DNA of 9,274 nt from Bacillota bacterium (GTDB taxonomy: Bacteria; Bacillota; Clostridia; Oscillospirales; Ruminococcaceae): NCBI GenBank assembly GCA_023429685.1, contig JAEZDF010000040.1, positions 1 through 9,274 of the forward strand, in the 5' to 3' direction. Below the pieces are notes generated by a model. That model worked only from the letters and a program-made list of their open reading frames with translations. It searched no databases and had not been told where the DNA came from. Numbering within the stretch: the stretch's first letter is position 1; the number at the start of each line of letters is the position of its first letter. The translations under genes were made by a program, and so were the position numbers. Below, in pieces: positions 6,207 through 9,274 of the stretch.

Positions 6207-6545
6207 ATGATTTGTCCCCATTGTGGTAACCAAAATCCAGAGGGCAGTAATTTTTGCATGAAGTGCGCAAAAGCTGTGAACCAGCCCGCTGCGCGCACAG
6301 ACGCACAACAAGCGGGGGGCTTGCGATGTAAAAAGTGCGGCAGTACAAACGTAGTTGTACAAGTAGTGACCGACATAAAAACAAAGCACAGAGGGTGCAT
6401 CGGCTGGGCATTATGGATTCTGCTCGCTATCTGCACATTCGGGCTTATACTTATTATTCCGCTATTAACCAACAGTAAAACAAAGTCAAAAAACCATTCG
6501 GAAGCAGTTTGCCAAAACTGCGGCAACAGGTGGCGGACGAAATAG
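6207..6545 (+). CDS. Zinc-ribbon membrane protein
   Basis: The protein has 112 residues. An N-terminal zinc ribbon has C3-x2-C6 and C17-x2-C20 (ICPHCGNQNPEGSNFCMKC). After a linker comes CKKCGS (C41, C44), then a single hydrophobic segment at about 63-87, then a polar stretch and CQNCGNRW (C102, C105). The second and third CxxC pairs could together form a split zinc site that brackets the membrane segment. Proteins with this layout are common in Bacillota, usually without known function. No catalytic residue is visible. The start is supported by GGAGG 8 bases upstream. It has its own promoter and terminator, so it is probably monocistronic. A role in membrane-associated protein or nucleic-acid binding is only a guess. 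Confidence 0.85.
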   Translation: MICPHCGNQNPEGSNFCMKCAKAVNQPAARTDAQQAGGLRCKKCGSTNVVVQVVTDIKTKHRGCIGWALWILLAICTFGLILIIPLLTNSKTKSKNHSEAVCQNCGNRWRTK

Positions 6546-6561
6546 TTCAGATCAGTGCAAA

Positions 6562-6597
6562 AACAGGGGGCTGCTAAGTGTGGCTCCCTTGTTTTGT
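6562..6597 (+). terminator. Terminator of the zinc-ribbon gene
   Basis: AACAGGGGGC (6562-6571) pairs with GCTCCCTTGTT (6583-6593), with one bulge and a G-T pair, followed by a T-rich run. Confidence 0.7.
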
Positions 6598-6612
6598 TGG
6601 TTAAGGTTTACA

Positions 6613-6659
6613 CAAAAAAGGATTAAGCCACCCTGTCAAATCTGACGGATGGCTTAATC
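6613..6659 (-). terminator. Terminator of tRNA-Val
   Basis: GATTAAGCCA (6621-6630) and TGGCTTAATC (6650-6659) are exact complements. An inner GTCA/TGAC stem (6635-6638 and 6643-6646) closes an AATC loop. Read on the minus strand, the stem ends in CTTTTTTG, a proper T-tract. It starts 12 bp beyond the tRNA 3' end and converges on the zinc-ribbon terminator. Confidence 0.88.
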
Positions 6660-6671
6660 ATGGAGTTTGTT

Positions 6672-6748
6672 TGGTGAAGATGAATGGATTTGAACCATCG
6701 ACCTCCTGCATGTCAAGCAGGCGCTCTAACCAACTGAGCTACACCTTC
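6672..6748 (-). tRNA. tRNA-Val (anticodon GAC)
   Basis: The minus strand folds as a full cloverleaf of 77 nt including an encoded CCA. The acceptor GAAGGTG pairs with CATCTTC, the D-stem GCTC with GAGC, the anticodon stem CCTGC with GCAGG around loop TTGACAT, and the T-stem GATGG with CCATT around TTCAAAT. The discriminator base is A, as expected for valine. Anticodon GAC reads GTC and GTT codons. It is a single tRNA with its own promoter and terminator. Confidence 0.97.
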
Positions 6749-6768
6749 ATATTTTGTTTATATGGACA

Positions 6769-6804
6769 GCTATAATATTATAGCACAATTTGTTACCCAT
6801 TGCA
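6769..6804 (-). promoter_or_regulatory. Extended -10 promoter of tRNA-Val, within a perfect palindrome
   Basis: On the minus strand TGC plus TATAAT (6785-6777) is a perfect extended -10. The -35 (TGCAAT or GTGCAA around 6799-6805) is poor. The -10 is half of the 16-bp palindrome GCTATAATATTATAGC (6769-6784), so the plus strand also reads TATAAT at 6771-6776. Transcription to the left would start near 6770, about 22 bp before the tRNA. Confidence 0.65.
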
Positions 6805-6897
6805 CTATGTACGAATTATAAAATAAAACGAGTTAAACTTGTGCAATTTATACACATTCGCCTGATTCGGTGCGCGCAAAAAGCAGGGCATCGCTAC

Positions 6898-6926
6898 TGT
6901 TAAAATGCATAATCCTGTGCTATAAT
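6898..6926 (+). promoter_or_regulatory. Extended -10 promoter of the CBM9-like gene
   Basis: TGC plus TATAAT (6918-6926) forms a perfect extended -10 with only a weak TGTTAA at the -35 position. The expected leader is about 48 nt. Confidence 0.6.
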
Positions 6927-6981
6927 ATAATAGACAAAGTATATTTCGGCAAACGTTGCAAAACCGCAAAGGATACAAACT

Positions 6982-7575
6982 ATGAACTATAAAATTACCG
7001 TCACAACAGACCGTGCGTCTCACAGCGTCTCACCACGGTGGGACATTCTGCCCGTTGCAAAACTGACCTGTACCGACGATACCATTACCCAGCCTATCTT
7101 TGCGCAGGCGGTTTTATGCTACCGCCCGAACGACGGATTGCATGTGCGTATGTGGGCGTTTGAGACGGACAAGGCGTATTATCCTGAAGAAAGCATGCTC
7201 TGTGCGGCGTTTGCTTTAAACCCCAAGCGACCGAAGGATTATCTCTTGGTGCAGTTTGGACGCAAAGGGATTGTAAGCGCGTATACTGTTATCGGAGGCG
7301 TGCAGTCCGAGGCGGATGCCCAAGGCTTTGGTTTATCCCTCTTTTCTGGTGAGGATCTGCAGGGAGAGTACTGGGGCGGCTCATTTGTTGTACCACAAGG
7401 ACTTATGAAGGCGCGGTTTGGCGTTGCCGGTTTTTTAGGCGGAGAAACCATACGCGGCAACCTGATGCACGCGGGCAAAGCGAGCGGCGACAGCGAATAT
7501 GCCACGTTGTATCCCGCAAAGGGCGATATCTCTATTCCTGGCGATTATGGCACGTTTGAACTGATTGGATACTAG
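6982..7575 (+). CDS. Probable carbohydrate-binding (CBM9/DUF1083-like) domain protein
   Basis: The protein has 197 residues, no signal peptide and no membrane segment, so it is likely cytoplasmic. The general pattern recalls the CBM9-like fold found as small stand-alone proteins in Clostridia. There is an early W-D with 'I-P/L-P' (WDILPVAKL, 20-28). A strand LHVRMWAFETD (53-63) sits where family members have 'L-x-V-x-x-x-A-x-E'. RGNLMHAG (158-165) lies where members have a 'GNFYKCG' block, and an 'FE/FG' closing strand ends the protein (GTFELIGY). Similarity is weak and sugar binding is not shown. AAAGGA 8 bases upstream supports the start. A 47-codon gene follows after 35 bp, probably on the same transcript. 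It could also be an unrelated beta-sandwich protein. Confidence 0.55.
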   Translation: MNYKITVTTDRASHSVSPRWDILPVAKLTCTDDTITQPIFAQAVLCYRPNDGLHVRMWAFETDKAYYPEESMLCAAFALNPKRPKDYLLVQFGRKGIVSAYTVIGGVQSEADAQGFGLSLFSGEDLQGEYWGGSFVVPQGLMKARFGVAGFLGGETIRGNLMHAGKASGDSEYATLYPAKGDISIPGDYGTFELIGY

Positions 7576-7610
7576 AACGCACATTGACCATATTACGGGA
7601 GGGAATCGGT

Positions 7611-7754
7611 ATGAAGGTGTTTGTGAAGGTTATATTGTTTGTGGCAGCCGCTGCAGCACTGATGTACGGCATATACCAACTGCTTGATTATTGCTATCCG
7701 GGCACCCTTAAGCGGTATTATTCCCCTGTACCCATGGACGACGACACGTATTAA
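7611..7754 (+). CDS. Small single-span membrane protein of 47 residues
   Basis: This short gene is unrecognised. It encodes MKVFVKVILFVAAAAALMYG, which continues into one hydrophobic helix (about 4-25), then a tyrosine-rich tail ending DDDTY. With two lysines near the N-terminus the likely topology is a membrane anchor with the tail outside, or an uncleaved signal. GGGAGG lies 7-8 bases upstream, and an intrinsic terminator follows 43 bp after the stop, which supports real expression. It is 35 bp downstream of the CBM9-like gene and without a promoter of its own, so the two probably form an operon. No function is proposed. Confidence 0.7.
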   Translation: MKVFVKVILFVAAAAALMYGIYQLLDYCYPGTLKRYYSPVPMDDDTY

Positions 7755-7797
7755 TTCTACATAATGCTCTGCATGTGTACCTGCAGCAAAACAACTG

Positions 7798-7840
7798 ACG
7801 GGACAGTCCGACTTGCCGTGACTGCCCCGTTTTCTTTTTG
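7798..7840 (+). terminator. Terminator of the 6982-7754 operon
   Basis: ACGGGACAGTC (7798-7808) pairs with GACTGCCCCGT (7820-7830) with one A-C mismatch, followed by TTTTCTTTTT. It lies 15 bp before the 3' end of the converging yhfC-like gene and may also stop that transcript, though the T-tract on the minus side is weaker. Confidence 0.88.
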
Positions 7841-7854
7841 TATTGTACTATATA

Positions 7855-8688
7855 CTATTGCTGTTGACCCGGTTGCTCCAAGACGGGCTGGTCCAGCTCT
7901 GGTTTCTGCATTTCATCCAGCTTTGCAAACGACTTGCGAGAATACAGGATGTAAACAAGCGAAGCGACCGCGCACAGCATAACATACAGCTCGGTGCCAA
8001 GCATGCCAAAATTCTGCGTCAATAACGCAAGAGGACTATCCAGCACACAATGGAGTGCCACCGCGAGTAAAACGTAGCCAAAGCGACGCTTGCGGATGCC
8101 ATACAGCACCAAGATAGAGAGCGCAACCTGTACGGTCATGGCAAAAATCCTCTCGACACCACCGATTAAAAACATGTGAGCGGGCGTATTTACTAAAGCC
8201 GTGTACACCTGCTGGGCGGTTTCCGGGGGCAATACTGCCGCAATCGCGTCCCACTTGCCGCTGTTAATCACCATTGCGTAAAGCAGGTTGTTAACATAGC
8301 CTAATCCCACCAGTAGGATTGCCTCGATTCCGCCGTGACCAAAACCGAACGCAACGCCGTCCTTCCACGCACTGCGGCGCTTAAGCAGAGTGCGGTAGCC
8401 GATGTAGCGACCGAGCTCCTCAAAGATGCCGGCGGTAAGACCCAAAAACAATCCGCCTAAAATCGGAGACGAAACAAACTGCTGAAACGCTGGTGAGACC
8501 GACGCCGCAATCTGAAGTGCGGGGATGCGCAGAATCATCTGAAACAAGAAGAAGACCCCTGCACCCACTAAAACCGGAATAATATGTATCTTTTTCTTAA
8601 TGCACAAAACCAGCACCAATACCATAGGCATAACCAGTGTAATAAGCAGCGTTATAGCCATAAACACAATGGACAGCGTGCTAACCAT
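7855..8688 (-). CDS. YhfC family intramembrane metalloprotease-like protein
   Basis: The protein has 277 residues and about seven hydrophobic segments (near 6-29, 36-55, 76-88, 113-133, 170-198, 204-215, 232-250), then a polar Q/P/E-rich tail. The family marks are GIFEELGRYIGYR (87-99; E90, E91, R94), FGFGHGGIEA (114-123; H118, E122) and ALHCVLD (211-217; H213, D217). These recall the EExxxR, HxxxE/GHGGIE and HxxxD residues of YhfC and the wider CPBP/CAAX protease-like group, where they are thought to form the active site in the membrane. Substrate unknown. The start at 8688 has AAGGAG 9 bases upstream; an in-frame TTG at 8733 has no such support. It has its own strong promoter and is divergent from mgsA. 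Confidence 0.9.
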   Translation of the reverse strand: MVSTLSIVFMAITLLITLVMPMVLVLVLCIKKKIHIIPVLVGAGVFFLFQMILRIPALQIAASVSPAFQQFVSSPILGGLFLGLTAGIFEELGRYIGYRTLLKRRSAWKDGVAFGFGHGGIEAILLVGLGYVNNLLYAMVINSGKWDAIAAVLPPETAQQVYTALVNTPAHMFLIGGVERIFAMTVQVALSILVLYGIRKRRFGYVLLAVALHCVLDSPLALLTQNFGMLGTELYVMLCAVASLVYILYSRKSFAKLDEMQKPELDQPVLEQPGQQQ

Positions 8689-8774
8689 AGAATCCAACTC
8701 CTTCAATTGCCGCCTAATTACCGCAGAACGCAATGGTTTAATCTGCCAATAATCAGGCAGTGCCGTTTACAACA

Positions 8775-8803
8775 ATTATACCACTGTAATACGTTGGGGT
8801 CAA
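8775..8803 (-). promoter_or_regulatory. Strong promoter of the YhfC-family gene
   Basis: On the minus strand TTGACC (8803-8798), a 17-bp spacer and TATAAT (8780-8775), preceded by TGG, give both a good -35 and an extended -10. The leader is about 80 nt. Confidence 0.85.
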
Positions 8804-8807
8804 CGTA
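8790..8807. promoter_or_regulatory. Operator-like inverted repeat over the YhfC promoter -35
   Basis: TACGTTGGGGTCAACGTA contains perfect 7-bp arms (8790-8796 and 8801-8807) around GGGT and covers the whole -35 hexamer. A dimeric repressor bound here would block the promoter. No regulator gene is visible in the window. Confidence 0.5.
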
Positions 8808-8825
8808 AGGCAAACAAGTGTTTCC

Positions 8826-8857
8826 CCCTTGCGTGTATCAAACAGCAAGGGTATAAT
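8826..8857 (+). promoter_or_regulatory. Promoter of mgsA with flanking inverted repeat
   Basis: TTGCGT (8829-8834), a 17-bp spacer and TATAAT (8852-8857) form the promoter. CCCTTG (8826-8831) and CAAGGG (8846-8851) form an inverted repeat spanning the spacer and touching the -35. It lies only 25 bp from the divergent YhfC promoter. Confidence 0.65.
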
Positions 8858-8874
8858 GGATATAAAATGATACG

Positions 8875-8905
8875 AGCCGCCTCTTGCAGAGACGTCGCGT
8901 CGGCT
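8875..8905 (+). other. Compact hairpin cluster in the mgsA leader
   Basis: AGCCG (8875-8879) pairs with CGGCT (8901-8905) and encloses two small hairpins: CTCT/AGAG (8881-8884 and 8888-8891) and ACG/CGT (8892-8894 and 8898-8900). Together they could form a small three-way junction. The stems are short and no known RNA class is recognised. Confidence 0.3.
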
Positions 8906-8949
8906 ACAAAACAGCAGTTGCTATAAAATGAACTAAAGGAGCCATATGT

Positions 8950-9274
8950 ATGATACTTGACGACTATATCAATTTTACCATCGGGCGGCAAAAGCACATT
9001 GCGTTGATTGCGCATGACGCCAAAAAGATGGATCTTGTGGAATGGGCACTGAAAAACAAGGATATCCTTAAGGGGCATTTTTTGTGCGGTACGGGCACCA
9101 CGGCGCGTCTGCTTGCCGACAAGACCAATCTACCCGTTAAGGGCTATAACAGCGGTCCACTCGGCGGCGACCAGCAGATTGGTTCGCGGATTGTGGAAGG
9201 TGCCATTGACTTTGTCGTCTTCTTCTCCGACCCCTTGGAGTCACAGCCCCACGACCCCGACGTAAAGGCACTTT
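8950..9274 (+). CDS. mgsA: Methylglyoxal synthase, 5' part
   Basis: The enzyme converts dihydroxyacetone phosphate to methylglyoxal and phosphate in the cytoplasm, relieving sugar-phosphate build-up. The first 108 residues are in view; the C-terminus lies off the right edge. The family motifs are IALIAHDAKK (17-26, H22), the phosphate-binding GTGTTA (47-52), SGPLGGDQQIG (68-78, catalytic D74) and FFSDPLESQPHDPDVKAL (91-108, H101 and D104). These match E. coli MgsA H19, D71, H98 and D101 with an offset of +3. The start has AAAGGAG about 11 bases upstream; a nearer ATG at 8946 stops after four codons. Regulation may involve the inverted repeat at its promoter and the leader hairpins. Confidence 0.96.
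   Translation, partial: MILDDYINFTIGRQKHIALIAHDAKKMDLVEWALKNKDILKGHFLCGTGTTARLLADKTNLPVKGYNSGPLGGDQQIGSRIVEGAIDFVVFFSDPLESQPHDPDVKAL

Noticed and set aside
8689..8733. TTG start at 8733 for the YhfC-family gene
   Set aside because: The added 15 residues are charged and precede the first membrane segment without a ribosome binding site. The ATG at 8688 has a clear AAGGAG.

Overview
The window looks like chromosomal DNA from an anaerobic, Gram-positive Clostridia-type bacterium (Bacillota, perhaps Oscillospiraceae/Ruminococcaceae-like). Support for this is an oxygen-sensitive class III ribonucleotide reductase, a YhfC-family membrane protease homologue, methylglyoxal synthase, strong AGGAGG-type ribosome binding sites, and many textbook sigma-A promoters with extended -10 (TGn) elements. 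The genus assignment is inference from gene families only. No phage, transposase, CRISPR array or rRNA is visible.

Layout. 1-1261 (-): 5' part of nrdD, reading off the left edge. 1262-1662: divergent control region with a near-consensus sigma-A promoter for nrdD, a good NrdR-box match, a promoter pointing right and a hairpin in the rightward leader. 1663-2796 (+): an ArAE-type membrane domain fused to what looks like a degenerate Cof-type HAD domain. 2824-3369 (+): thioredoxin gene with its own promoter and strong terminator. 3416-3997 (-): GrpB-family protein. 4164-5471 (-): FAD-dependent oxidoreductase with a cysteine cluster. 5658-5930 (-): a 90-residue protein that is more than half proline and carries 12 arginines, encoded by tandem 21-bp and 60-bp DNA repeats. 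6207-6545 (+): zinc-ribbon membrane protein. 6672-6748 (-): tRNA-Val(GAC). 6982-7754 (+): two-gene unit of a probable CBM9-like protein and a 47-residue membrane peptide. 7855-8688 (-): YhfC-family protein. 8950-9274 (+): 5' part of mgsA, running off the right edge.

Most genes appear to be single transcription units with their own promoter and terminator. There is no obvious multi-gene pathway. nrdD (dNTP synthesis) and trxA (thiol redox) are housekeeping. mgsA diverts glycolytic dihydroxyacetone phosphate.

I do not see a convincing new defence or biosynthetic system. The items most worth a second look are the ArAE-HAD fusion, the proline/arginine repeat protein, the cysteine-cluster flavoprotein and several operator-like inverted repeats at promoters.
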